Assembly (NCBI GenBank): GCA_047921215.1
Contig: JBLRWO010000010.1
Location: forward strand, 1 to 64,000
DNA length: 64,000 nt
Reading direction: 5' to 3'
DNA from: RECM01 sp047921215
GTDB taxonomy: Bacteria; Bacteroidota; Rhodothermia; Balneolales; Cyclonatronaceae
A program made the translations under genes and the position numbers. The notes beneath the pieces are model-generated. The model was not told the origin of the DNA, did not search any database, and saw only the letters and a program-made list of their open reading frames with translations. Shown in pieces: positions 25,653 through 33,941 of this stretch. Position 1 is the stretch's first letter, and each line of letters begins with the position of its first letter.

Positions 25653-26258
25653 TTAAATCATTTTGGGTTCTTTTGGCATAAATATGGCCATCAGGAAATA
25701 GATGACCAATGGTACACCGTAAAAAAAGATGGCGATCGCAAATATAATACGTACAAGCGTGGGATCAAGCCCAAAATATTTGGCAATACCACCACATACC
25801 CCGAAAAGTTTTTTGTCTGTAATTGAACGCATCAGTCGCTTCTGAACTTTCAGGCCGTATGCATCATAGCCCGTGTCATTATAAATAGCGGCGGACGCGG
25901 CAGATTTTCCTTTTTTCGACGTTTTTTTCCTTTTCTTTTTGCCGCGGTTTCTGCTTAATAATCCGAATCCGATAAGTGCGACCAGTATTACCCCGATTAC
26001 AGGAAATATATTGAGAAAATTACCCAGATCAGGTCCGCCGAAAAGACCCAGACTCTGCATGAAATAGAGAAAAGTGGTCAGCAGCATCACTCCGCCCGCA
26101 ACAGTCGGAAAATTGATGTATGATTTTTTTTTCTTTTTTTCAGTCTGTTCTTCAATGTTTTCCAGGTATTCCTGAAGCGTGTCATCCAGTTCGTCTTCTG
26201 TTACATTGAATACATCTCTCAGATCAGGTTCACTATGTCCGGTTTTTTGTTTTTCCAT
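25653..26258 (-). CDS. PspC-domain membrane protein
   Basis: 201 residues. The C-terminal 60 (RSITDKKLFGVCGGIAKYFGLDPTLVRIIFAIAIFF, then a second hydrophobic run) are a classic PspC domain. N-terminal half: an acidic ~40-residue cytosolic segment, a KKKKK stop-transfer and two helices (about 52-72 and 82-100), then a strongly basic linker KKKRKKTSKKGKS. PspC proteins sense or stabilise membrane stress together with PspA, but no pspA/B is nearby. It starts 1 bp upstream of tmk. Role is inferred from the domain only. Confidence 0.88.
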   Translation of the reverse strand: MEKQKTGHSEPDLRDVFNVTEDELDDTLQEYLENIEEQTEKKKKKSYINFPTVAGGVMLLTTFLYFMQSLGLFGGPDLGNFLNIFPVIGVILVALIGFGLLSRNRGKKKRKKTSKKGKSAASAAIYNDTGYDAYGLKVQKRLMRSITDKKLFGVCGGIAKYFGLDPTLVRIIFAIAIFFYGVPLVIYFLMAIFMPKEPKMI

Positions 26259-26355
26259 GACTATTCAATACGCAAATTTCTCATATAAGTTATGCAAGCA
26301 GCATTTTTGATGCCAGTGAAGCGCGATCAGTGTGGTTTTTTTATTGCTTTATGTA

Positions 26356-26931
26356 TTAAGGTAGTATTTTTTTCTCGGTTACAATGTAATCAAGTGGCCG
26401 GTCATGATCATCTGCTGGAATCCGTTTGAACAGGCATTCCTCATAAAGCAGCCCGCAACTCGTTCCCCGGAAGTTGCTCAGCAGACGATCATAGTAACCT
26501 TTACCATATCCGAGGCGGTTCATATTGTGATCTCCTGCCAGCATGGGAACCAGTATCAGATCAATAGAATTCAAACTAATTACCTGATCACCAACAGGTT
26601 CAGGAATTTTAAGAGAATTTTTATACATAAGGCTAAGGTCTGTAGTCTGAATAAGTTCCATTTCACCCGGTTCGGATGTCATGCGTGGAAGAACGAGTAT
26701 CTTACCCTCAGCCAGAATCTGGTGGTTTATGCGATTGGTATCAATTTCCCGGTTTTTTTCAATCGGCGCATAGCTGAGAATGCATCTGGAATCGCGATAG
26801 ATTGCTGATTGCAGAACCGTAAGTGAAATAAGCCTGCTGATGCGGTCTACCTCTTCTATCTTCAGTCCTGAGCGGAAAGCTTTCGCCTTTTTCCTAATGC
26901 TTTGCTTACTGATGCCGCCGCATTGGTCCAT
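26356..26931 (-). CDS. 5-formyltetrahydrofolate cyclo-ligase family protein
   Basis: ATP-dependent conversion of 5-formyl-THF to 5,10-methenyl-THF (MTHFS/YgfA). Conserved features: SKQSIRKKAKAFRSGL near 8-23, the mid-domain LSYAPIEKNREIDT, and the C-terminal signature VPMLAGDHNMNRLGYGKGYYDRLL near 133-156, where GYGKGYYDR is diagnostic. 191 residues, normal. The family motif usually reads GVAFD; here it is AGDHN, a mild deviation. It lies 16 bp after bshC and 97 bp before the PspC gene. Confidence 0.92.
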   Translation of the reverse strand: MDQCGGISKQSIRKKAKAFRSGLKIEEVDRISRLISLTVLQSAIYRDSRCILSYAPIEKNREIDTNRINHQILAEGKILVLPRMTSEPGEMELIQTTDLSLMYKNSLKIPEPVGDQVISLNSIDLILVPMLAGDHNMNRLGYGKGYYDRLLSNFRGTSCGLLYEECLFKRIPADDHDRPLDYIVTEKKILP

Positions 26932-26947
26932 GATACAGGTATCCCGT

Positions 26948-28564
26948 TCAGTGAATATGTATCAGCTGATGTGAGCGATAAATATCGGGGGTCAGTTCTT
27001 TGAACAGATCATCCCAGATATGAATTCCATATTTATTCATGAAATAGATATGTGCAATTTGCCTTTCCTGCAGACTACCCCCGGGGAAAAGTTCTCCTTT
27101 TATTCTGGAAATGCGCTTCAGCTGGGTCTCCTGTTTAGATTTCAGCGCACGGTTCAGTTTTTGTTTAAGCTTGTCAAGCGACTTTTTATACTCTGCTGCG
27201 TTTTTTGATGCTGTATTGGTCAAGGTGGGCTCAATTTTTCCGATTTCCTCTTCAATATGGCTGTTCATCACATCAACCTTGTCGTAAAATTTGTTAAATA
27301 TGGCGTCCACATCAGGCGCTTCTGACAGTCGGAGCCATTCTTTTTCAAGATCTTCAATCCGCTCCTGATAATGGTGTGGCTCAAATGGAATGTCGTTCAT
27401 AATGCGCCCGACAGCGGGTTCAATTATGGTCGCACTCAATCTCGGAATAATGAGAGGCATCTTACGGTTAAAGACACGATAGAACGATTTCATCTGACCG
27501 TAATAGGCAATTTCGGCCGGTCCGGCTACATATCCGATATTCGGGAGCAGATGGTCCTGAAGTACAGGACGAAGAAAGACATTGGGTGAAAACATCCCGG
27601 GATTCACGGAAACCATTTCCTGCAATTCATCACTATTAAATTTCTGACCCGATTCGGTTTTCCATTCGTCATTGCTCCTGTACAGACGTTCACGGACTCC
27701 CTTATCAGAGTGTATAAACAGGGTATTATCAAGTACACCAGCCTGACGGTGATATACTTTCTCTATTTTGGAAGAGGTTTCTTCCAGCGCCTGCTGAAGT
27801 GCTCCTGCATCTCGCAGAGCCCTGGACAGAGGTCCGGTCATACGCTTTTTTATTTCCTGGTCATCACTTCCGCAAAAAATGAGACCGTGCTTTGAAAACA
27901 ATTTGCCCAGATAGAGTGCCTTTGCCTTGCGGAATGTATAATCCGGCTTATAACAGGTATCGACCAGGTTCCAGAGGTCTGTGCTGAAATCTGTTTCCTG
28001 TAAAATTCCCCGGACTTCGTTTCGGATCCTGTGAATATCTTCACCCAGTGGCAAGCGCCCTACACTACTGGCCTGGCCATGATCTGATTTCAGCATGGTA
28101 GTGTAGATTCCCTGACGGTCGGGTATGGCTATGGTTGCCGCCTCTTCATAATCATGATCTTCGTCAGCCAGCCAGAAAACAGGTATAACAGGTCTGCCGA
28201 GCAGCGATTCATAGTGCCTGGACAAATGTATCGCCGTCAGTGTTTTGAAAATGGTATAAAGCGGGCCCCCGTAAAGGGAGAGCTGTTGCCCTGTTACAAC
28301 AGTAAGGCTGCCGGATTTGCCAAGGCGTTCGAGGTTCCGCTGTGCATTCTCATGAAGTTCAAACCCTGAGTTAAATCTGCTCAGTGCTGAAACCAGCGCA
28401 GCTCTGTTTTCCGGTTCGGGAACGGATTCTGCACATGATGTAATATCAGATTCGGAAAAGGGGCTATACTCAAAAAAGTCAAGGACCTGTTTGTTACCAC
28501 TCAGATAGTGCTTAAAAAGGGTACTGAATGGCAGTTTTTCGGGGTCTGTGCCTTCAAGTTTCAA
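26948..28564 (-). CDS. bshC: Bacillithiol biosynthesis cysteine-adding enzyme
   Basis: Attaches cysteine to GlcN-malate, the last step of bacillithiol synthesis, providing the low-molecular-weight thiol of the cell. The 538-residue length and motifs fit: TVVTGQQLSLYGGPLYTIFKTLTAI near 93-117 and VIPVFWLADEDHDYEEA near 134-150, plus the coiled-coil C-terminal section rich in Lys and Glu (about 430-500). No bshA or bshB is in the window. It is 4 bp from the upstream nuclease-family gene and 16 bp from the downstream cyclo-ligase, so co-transcribed. Confidence 0.95.
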   Translation of the reverse strand: MKLEGTDPEKLPFSTLFKHYLSGNKQVLDFFEYSPFSESDITSCAESVPEPENRAALVSALSRFNSGFELHENAQRNLERLGKSGSLTVVTGQQLSLYGGPLYTIFKTLTAIHLSRHYESLLGRPVIPVFWLADEDHDYEEAATIAIPDRQGIYTTMLKSDHGQASSVGRLPLGEDIHRIRNEVRGILQETDFSTDLWNLVDTCYKPDYTFRKAKALYLGKLFSKHGLIFCGSDDQEIKKRMTGPLSRALRDAGALQQALEETSSKIEKVYHRQAGVLDNTLFIHSDKGVRERLYRSNDEWKTESGQKFNSDELQEMVSVNPGMFSPNVFLRPVLQDHLLPNIGYVAGPAEIAYYGQMKSFYRVFNRKMPLIIPRLSATIIEPAVGRIMNDIPFEPHHYQERIEDLEKEWLRLSEAPDVDAIFNKFYDKVDVMNSHIEEEIGKIEPTLTNTASKNAAEYKKSLDKLKQKLNRALKSKQETQLKRISRIKGELFPGGSLQERQIAHIYFMNKYGIHIWDDLFKELTPDIYRSHQLIHIH

Positions 28565-28568
28565 CAGG

Positions 28569-29177
28569 TCAGCCCTTCAGTTTGTTCAGTTCGTCGCGGA
28601 TTTTTGCTGCCTTCTCATAATTTTCTTCCGAGATGGCAATCTTCAGGTTTTTCTCAAGGTCCCGTAAACGGCTTTCACTTTCGCTGCGGGGTACATTCAC
28701 TGCCGATTCAATCGGATCCTCTGTCTGCTCGGCGGCAGCGGCTTCTGCTGACTCTGTTTCAGACTCAGGTTCAGACTCAATACCGGCTTCATCGATGATA
28801 TTCCTGGCCACGTAAATAGGAGCATTGAAACGGATCGCTACGGCAATGGCATCACTCGGCCTTGCATCCTGTTCGATCTGTTCACCATCCGAGTCATACA
28901 CAATCTGGGCATAGAAGGTACCCTCGCGCAATTCATTTATATAAACGTGTTTAACGAAAGAGTTAAAACTCTGTATGATATTTCTGACCAGGTCATGTGT
29001 CATTGGCCGCGGCGGCTTGATGTGTTCCAACTCCAGTGCTATAGCCTGAGCTTCAAATGTACCGATGATAATAGGCAGTCTTTTCGTGCCATCACTCTCC
29101 GACAAAATGAGTGCGTAGGCACCACCGCTGCTCGGGCTTGTTGAAAGCCCCAATATTTCCATTTGTATTCTGTTCAC
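28569..29177 (-). CDS. Bifunctional nuclease family protein (DUF151) with UVR motif
   Basis: Residues 1-135 are the DUF151/BFN domain: MEILGLSTSPSSGGAYALILSE, LPIIIGTFEAQAIALELEH, and DARPSDAIAVAIRFNAPIYV. The last 38 residues (RLRDLEKNLKIAISEENYEKAAKIRDELNKL) are a UvrB/UvrC-type UVR helix pair, a known fusion in this group. Between them is an acidic low-complexity linker rich in SESE. BFN proteins are described as RNase/DNase in plants and thermophiles; the biological role in bacteria is unsettled. First gene of the minus-strand operon down to tmk, with promoter at 29244-29272. Confidence 0.9.
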   Translation of the reverse strand: MNRIQMEILGLSTSPSSGGAYALILSESDGTKRLPIIIGTFEAQAIALELEHIKPPRPMTHDLVRNIIQSFNSFVKHVYINELREGTFYAQIVYDSDGEQIEQDARPSDAIAVAIRFNAPIYVARNIIDEAGIESEPESETESAEAAAAEQTEDPIESAVNVPRSESESRLRDLEKNLKIAISEENYEKAAKIRDELNKLKG

Positions 29178-29243
29178 CGGATTTCCTTATATCAGTTCTT
29201 TTCTTCAGGTAAGTTAAATAATTTTGTGGTCGGTTTAAACATG

Positions 29244-29272
29244 CTATTATGGTTGAAATGTCTGGTTATCAA
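29244..29272 (-). promoter_or_regulatory. Promoter of the bfn-bshC-tmk operon
   Basis: Reverse strand TTGATA (29272-29267), 17 bp spacer, TAATAG (29249-29244). The expected start near 29237 gives a ~60 nt leader. It is divergent from the nuo promoter about 100 bp away. A 10 bp palindrome TTCACGTGAA lies between the two at 29295-29304 and could be a shared operator. Confidence 0.6.
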
Positions 29273-29345
29273 TGTACAAAACAGACCTTTTTTATTCACG
29301 TGAAATGACAATATTCAATAAAGTGTATTTCCAGGTTAATTAAAA

Positions 29346-29374
29346 TTGATCTTTGAACACATTGCCCGTAATTT
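29346..29374 (+). promoter_or_regulatory. nuo operon promoter
   Basis: TTGATC at 29346-29351, exactly 17 bp spacer, TAATTT at 29369-29374. The expected start near 29381 lies downstream of the TTG codon at 29353, so that codon cannot be the nuoA start and ATG 29413 must be used. Confidence 0.7.
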
Positions 29375-29412
29375 CCCCCGCTGAATGCGTATTTTTGAGC
29401 TCAACAAATCTT

Positions 29413-29808
29413 ATGCTTGAACAATATTTACCAATCCTGATTTTAATCGGCATAGCTGCCTTTCTGGCACTGGCATTTATGCTGGCATCCAAGTTTATTG
29501 GTCCAAAGCGACCCAGTACGGCTAAGTTACAGCCTTATGAAAGTGGCATGGATCCGCTTGGCGAGGCCAAAGACCGGTACTCGGTGAGCTTCTACATTGT
29601 CGCGATGGAGTTTATCGTGTTCGATCTCGAGGTCATCTTCATCTATCCCTGGGCAGTCCGGTATCAGGAACTTGGAATCGGAACGTTTTGGGCGATGATG
29701 GTATTTATCGGCATACTAACGCTTGGCCTTTTTTACACATTAAAGAAAGGCAGCATCAATTTTGATCTGAGACGTATACCTCAAAACAGACCTGAAATCA
29801 AACCATGA
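29413..29808 (+). CDS. nuoA: NADH-quinone oxidoreductase subunit A
   Basis: Membrane subunit of complex I. From ATG 29413 it has 131 residues, the usual size; the longer frame from TTG 29353 is excluded by the promoter. Three helices are seen (about 5-27, 68-92, 97-118 of the short form). The conserved loop LQPYESGMDPLGEAKDRYSVSFYIVAMEFIVFDLEVIF with the quinone-gating Glu/Asp residues is intact. Its stop overlaps nuoB by 4 nt. It opens the eight-gene block nuoA-H. Confidence 0.95.
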   Translation: MLEQYLPILILIGIAAFLALAFMLASKFIGPKRPSTAKLQPYESGMDPLGEAKDRYSVSFYIVAMEFIVFDLEVIFIYPWAVRYQELGIGTFWAMMVFIGILTLGLFYTLKKGSINFDLRRIPQNRPEIKP

Positions 29809-30290
29809 GTCTTGAACAATCACTGGATAACCAGGGTTTTGTAACCACTTCCCTGGATTTTGTAACGAACTGGGCCAGATCGAACGCCGTCTGGCCAATG
29901 CCAATGGGGCTGGCCTGCTGTGCCATTGAGATGATGGCTTTTGCCGGCCCGAAATATGACGCTTCCAGGTTTGGATCGGAAGTGATGCGTTTCTCACCCC
30001 GGCAAAGCGACCTGATGATCGTAGCTGGATGGTGCTCCTACAAAATGTCGCATGCAATCCGGCGTATTTGGGATCAGATGCCGGACCCCAAATGGTGCAT
30101 TGCAATGGGTGCCTGTGCTTCCACCGGCGGCATGCATCGATGCTATGGTGTTGTGCAGGGTATCGATAATTTCCTGCCGGTTGATGCCTATGTATCCGGA
30201 TGCCCGCCACGCCCCGATGCGCTGCTTAATGCCCTGATGACCATCCAGGAAAAAATCAAAAAGGAACACTCCCTCCAGCTCGATATGTAA
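29805..30290 (+). CDS. nuoB: NADH-quinone oxidoreductase subunit B
   Basis: Carries the terminal cluster N2 next to the quinone site. Cluster ligands are visible in GLACCAIEMMAFAG (tandem Cys near 43-44), MGACASTGGM near 102 and DAYVSGCPPRPDALL near 130. 161 residues, normal size; located on the membrane-facing arm together with NuoD. ATGA overlap with nuoA, 1 bp from nuoC. Confidence 0.97.
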   Translation: MSLEQSLDNQGFVTTSLDFVTNWARSNAVWPMPMGLACCAIEMMAFAGPKYDASRFGSEVMRFSPRQSDLMIVAGWCSYKMSHAIRRIWDQMPDPKWCIAMGACASTGGMHRCYGVVQGIDNFLPVDAYVSGCPPRPDALLNALMTIQEKIKKEHSLQLDM

Positions 30291-30291
30291 A

Positions 30292-30795
30292 ATGGAAAAT
30301 GTTACCGTACAGGAAGTTGTAGATAATCTCAGGGAAAAATTCACTGACAGCGTTCTTGAGGTTACCGAATACCAGGGTGATACCCTCGTAAGGGTTGATA
30401 AAGAAGCCATACACGATGTGTGTGCGTATCTTAAAGATTACCACCGTTTCATATATCTGGTTGATATTTTCGGTACAGACCGCTTTACCAGCGAAGACCG
30501 TTTTGAGGTGATTTATAACCTTGTCTCACTCAAATACCAGCTCAGGATTTTTCTGAAAATCCGTATTCCGGAAGAAAATCCGCATGTGGTCACCGTTACA
30601 GATATCTGGAAGGGTGCCAACTGGAATGAACGCGAAACATTCGATATGTTCGGTATCATATTCGATGGTCATCCAGATCTCAGGCGCATCTTCATGCCGG
30701 AAGATTTCCAGTACTATCCGCTCCGGAAAGAATTTCCACTGCTTGGAATACCAGGTTCCCTGGAATTGCCAGGTACTACCCCCAATACAGAATAG
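30292..30795 (+). CDS. nuoC: NADH-quinone oxidoreductase subunit C
   Basis: Peripheral-arm 30 kDa subunit. The diagnostic C-terminal block is present: WKGANWNERETFDMFGIIFDGHPDLRRIFMPEDFQYYPLRKEFPL (about 104-148). It is a separate 167-residue protein, not the NuoCD fusion of enterobacteria. Scaffolds NuoB/NuoD; carries no cofactor. Ten bases precede nuoD. Confidence 0.95.
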   Translation: MENVTVQEVVDNLREKFTDSVLEVTEYQGDTLVRVDKEAIHDVCAYLKDYHRFIYLVDIFGTDRFTSEDRFEVIYNLVSLKYQLRIFLKIRIPEENPHVVTVTDIWKGANWNERETFDMFGIIFDGHPDLRRIFMPEDFQYYPLRKEFPLLGIPGSLELPGTTPNTE

Positions 30796-30805
30796 TTGCT
30801 GCTGA

Positions 30806-32098
30806 ATGATTGAAACCGGAAGTATAATGGGCAAAGGCAAGCCAACCTTTTTCAAGGAGCATCAGTCAGCCCTCTACAAAAGTCTTGAAGACAAGCACAC
30901 TGTCATCGATGTTGATGATACCGATCCGCTTCGAACACGGATGGTTCTCAACATGGGTCCTCAACACCCCGCCACCCATGGTGTGCTCCGGTTGTTGATT
31001 GAGCTTGATGGCGAACAGATTGCACGAACCAAGCTTGACATCGGTTACCTGCACCGCGGTATCGAAAAAATAGCAGAGAACAAAACCTACCAGGAGTTCA
31101 TGCCCTATACCGACCGCATGGATTATCTGTCGCCTTACAGTAATAATGTGGCACTGTGTACGGCCGTCGAAAAAATTGCGCAAATTGAAGTACCCGAAAG
31201 AGCACATTATATCCGGATGATAGGATGTGAGCTGGCCCGTATTTCATCACACTTACTCTATCTCGGTGCCATGGTTATGGACTCCGGAGCTATCTCCTAC
31301 TTCATCTGGACCTTCCGTGAGCGTGAAAAAATCTACGATATCTTCGATAATTTCGGTGGTCATCGTTTCACCATATCCCATTCACGGATTGGTGGAGTTC
31401 ACAACGATCTGAGCCCTGTATGCCTCGATTTGATCCGGAAATTTGTGGATGAATTTCCGACGGAACTTAAGGACTGGGGCAAGCTCCTGAACAAAAACCG
31501 GATATTCTACGACCGTAATGACGGGGTCGGTAACATCAGTACGGAAGACGCCATCGCAATGGGAATGACCGGACCAAACATTCGAGCTACCGGTATCGCA
31601 TACGATATGCGCAGATTCAAGCCTTATGCCCGCTACGAAGAAGTGGATTTTGAAGTCCCCACGCGGCTCGAAGGCGATAACCTTGCGCGGTACTATATCC
31701 GTACCGAAGAAATGGCACAGAGCATTGAAATTATCCGTCAATGTCTTGAAAAACTACCAAAAGGGCCTGTACGTACTGATAACGCAAAGAAAAGCTATCC
31801 TTCCAAAGACGAAGTATATTATTCGATGGAGGGGCTGATCCACGACTTTATGATGACCGATACCGGCGTTTGTCCGCCAGCCGGTGTGGAATGCTACCAT
31901 GCTATCGAGGCTCCTAAGGGTGAACTCGGTTTTTATATCCAGAGCGATGGTACCGGGCACCCCTGGAGACTTAAAATCAAATCCCCTTCATTCAGTAACC
32001 TGCAGGGCCTCGAGGTTATGCTCGACGGCGAGATGATTGCCGACACAGTAGTAATGATTGGCGGAGTGGACCCTGTTATGGGAGAATCAGATAAATAA
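30806..32098 (+). CDS. nuoD: NADH-quinone oxidoreductase subunit D
   Basis: 49 kDa subunit forming the quinone site with NuoB. VLNMGPQHPATHGVLRLLIELDGE near 48-71 provides the conserved His-Gly-x-x-R region; ELARISSHLLYLG, RIGGVHNDL and the C-terminal GGVDPVMGESDK are intact. 430 residues. The N-terminal ~40 residues before the conserved core are slightly long; a start at M8 (MGKGKP) is equally possible. Confidence 0.95.
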   Translation: MIETGSIMGKGKPTFFKEHQSALYKSLEDKHTVIDVDDTDPLRTRMVLNMGPQHPATHGVLRLLIELDGEQIARTKLDIGYLHRGIEKIAENKTYQEFMPYTDRMDYLSPYSNNVALCTAVEKIAQIEVPERAHYIRMIGCELARISSHLLYLGAMVMDSGAISYFIWTFREREKIYDIFDNFGGHRFTISHSRIGGVHNDLSPVCLDLIRKFVDEFPTELKDWGKLLNKNRIFYDRNDGVGNISTEDAIAMGMTGPNIRATGIAYDMRRFKPYARYEEVDFEVPTRLEGDNLARYYIRTEEMAQSIEIIRQCLEKLPKGPVRTDNAKKSYPSKDEVYYSMEGLIHDFMMTDTGVCPPAGVECYHAIEAPKGELGFYIQSDGTGHPWRLKIKSPSFSNLQGLEVMLDGEMIADTVVMIGGVDPVMGESDK

Positions 32099-32099
32099 G

Positions 32100-32633
32100 A
32101 TGGAAAAAATCGAATTCAGTAAAGCGGAGCTCGATCAGATCGAAAAGATCAAGCAGCGGTATCCCGAAGTACAGCCGGCTGTTATGCCGGTTTTGTGGAT
32201 GGCCCAGGAGAAGTTCGGTCATGTAGAGCCTGAAGTTCAGAAACTCGTTGCGCAGACGCTCGGACTGCCTGAATCACACGTTCAGGGTGTTGCCAGTTTC
32301 TATACACAGTATTACAAGGAGAAAATGGGCAAGTACGTACTTGATGTTTGTACCTGCCTTAGCTGCCAGGTCTGCGGCGGGTACGACATGCTGCACTATA
32401 TCGAGGAAAAGCTTGGTATCAAAGCCGGTGAAACGACTGAAGACGGCATGTTCAGCATTCAGAGTGTGGAATGCCTGGGCGCCTGTGGCTACGCACCGAT
32501 GATGCAGATTACCAACGATGTGTATGTAAACCATCTCGATAAAGACAAAGTCGATAAAATAATTGAGACACTGAAACAGGGCAAGATGCCTGATTACGTA
32601 TCCATACCCATGCGGGTTGCCGAAAAATCCTGA
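32100..32633 (+). CDS. nuoE: NADH-quinone oxidoreductase subunit E
   Basis: Thioredoxin-like [2Fe-2S] subunit (cluster N1a) of the NADH module. The four ligands are in VCTCLSC (C-x4-C pattern) near 81-87 and VECLGACGYAPMM (C-x3-C) near 123. The open frame starts at 32058 inside nuoD, but ATG 32100, 1 bp after the nuoD stop, gives the natural 177-residue protein starting MEKIEFSKAEL. An extra Cys pair (CTCLSCQVC) is visible around the first ligands. Confidence 0.94.
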   Translation: MEKIEFSKAELDQIEKIKQRYPEVQPAVMPVLWMAQEKFGHVEPEVQKLVAQTLGLPESHVQGVASFYTQYYKEKMGKYVLDVCTCLSCQVCGGYDMLHYIEEKLGIKAGETTEDGMFSIQSVECLGACGYAPMMQITNDVYVNHLDKDKVDKIIETLKQGKMPDYVSIPMRVAEKS

Positions 32634-32644
32634 CCCTATACCCT

Positions 32645-33928
32645 ATGCAAGACTGGAGAACCTACGAACCCCTTCTTATACCGGCCATCAAAGAGTTGCA
32701 CAAAATTGATGTCTATGAGAAAAACGGTGGTTATCAGCAGTTAAAAAAGGTTTTGACTGATAAAGAGCAGACGCCGGAATCGGTTGCCACCACGGTTAAA
32801 AACGCCAATCTGCGCGGACGTGGCGGAGCCGGTTTCAATGCCGGGCTCAAATGGTCGTTCATGCCCAAACCCGACGGAGGTCCGCGCTATATCGCGGCAA
32901 ACGGGGATGAATCGGAACCGGGCACTTTTAAAGACCGTATGATATTCGAGTTCAATCCGCACCTGTTTATTGAAGGAGCTCTGATTGCGGCCTACGCAAT
33001 GTCTGTCGATGCGGTATACGTGTACATCCGCGGTGAATACCGTTCCTGGATCAACATGATGCAGAAAGCCATTGATGATGCCTACACAAGGGGGTATATC
33101 GGCAAAGGTATCATGGGCAGCAAGATGAACTGCGATATGTACATTCATATGGGTGCCGGGGCCTACATCTGCGGCGAAGAATCGTCGCTTATGGAGTCGC
33201 TCGAGGGCAAGCGTGGCTACCCGAGGGTGAAGCCTCCCTTCCCTGCCCAGAAAGGATTGTGGGGACGTCCAACCACGATCAACAATATAGAAACACTCGC
33301 CAATGTGCCCCTCATTATTAAAAATGGTGCAGAGTGGTACACATCCATTGGTGCAAAAGGCCATCCCGGCCCTGTACTTTACGGTATCTCCGGGCATGTG
33401 AATAAACCGGGTGTTTATGAATTCCCGACCGGCATGCTCATTACCGAACTCATTAACGATGTATGCGGAGGCGTAAGAGGTGGCAAAAAGATCAAAGCGG
33501 TCATCCCGGGTGGTTCTTCCACTCCCCCGTTACGCGGCGACAGCCTGGATGGTGTGCGGATGGATGCCGATTCATTGCGTGATGCCGGTTCTATGATGGG
33601 TACCGCGGGTATGGTCATACTGGATGAAGACACCGACATGGTGGATCTGGTCTGGCGGATATCCCACTTCTATCATCACGAATCCTGCGGGCAATGTACC
33701 CCATGCCGTGAAGGCACCGGTTGGCTGGAGAAAACCCTTCTCAAGATCAAAAATGGTGAGGGAGAGATCCGTGATCTTGAATTACTGCTCGACATCTGTT
33801 TCCAGATGGAAGGACGCACCATTTGTGCCCTGGCCGATGCGGCTGCATGGCCGGTAAGGTATTCCATTGCCCGTTTCAGGGATGAATTTGAAGCCCGCTG
33901 CAAAAAATCGATTTACGCTGTAGCATAA
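32645..33928 (+). CDS. nuoF: NADH-quinone oxidoreductase subunit F
   Basis: NADH- and FMN-binding subunit with cluster N3. The glycine-rich nucleotide loop LRGRGGAGFNAGLKW is near 58-72, ANGDESEPGTFKDR near 86-99 binds FMN, GAGAYICGEESSLMESLEGKRG follows, and the [4Fe-4S] motif is SCGQCTPCREGTGW near 346-359. 427 residues, complete. Entry point of electrons into complex I. Confidence 0.97.
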   Translation: MQDWRTYEPLLIPAIKELHKIDVYEKNGGYQQLKKVLTDKEQTPESVATTVKNANLRGRGGAGFNAGLKWSFMPKPDGGPRYIAANGDESEPGTFKDRMIFEFNPHLFIEGALIAAYAMSVDAVYVYIRGEYRSWINMMQKAIDDAYTRGYIGKGIMGSKMNCDMYIHMGAGAYICGEESSLMESLEGKRGYPRVKPPFPAQKGLWGRPTTINNIETLANVPLIIKNGAEWYTSIGAKGHPGPVLYGISGHVNKPGVYEFPTGMLITELINDVCGGVRGGKKIKAVIPGGSSTPPLRGDSLDGVRMDADSLRDAGSMMGTAGMVILDEDTDMVDLVWRISHFYHHESCGQCTPCREGTGWLEKTLLKIKNGEGEIRDLELLLDICFQMEGRTICALADAAAWPVRYSIARFRDEFEARCKKSIYAVA

Positions 33929-33941
33929 ACCATTTCAGTAT

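Noticed and set aside
29353..29412. TTG-initiated extension of nuoA
   Set aside because: The codon lies between the -35 and -10 boxes of the nuo promoter, so it would not be transcribed; the ATG at 29413 gives the family length.
32058..32099. Extension of nuoE into nuoD
   Set aside because: The added residues are a frame-shifted reading of the nuoD end; ATG 32100 directly follows the nuoD stop.
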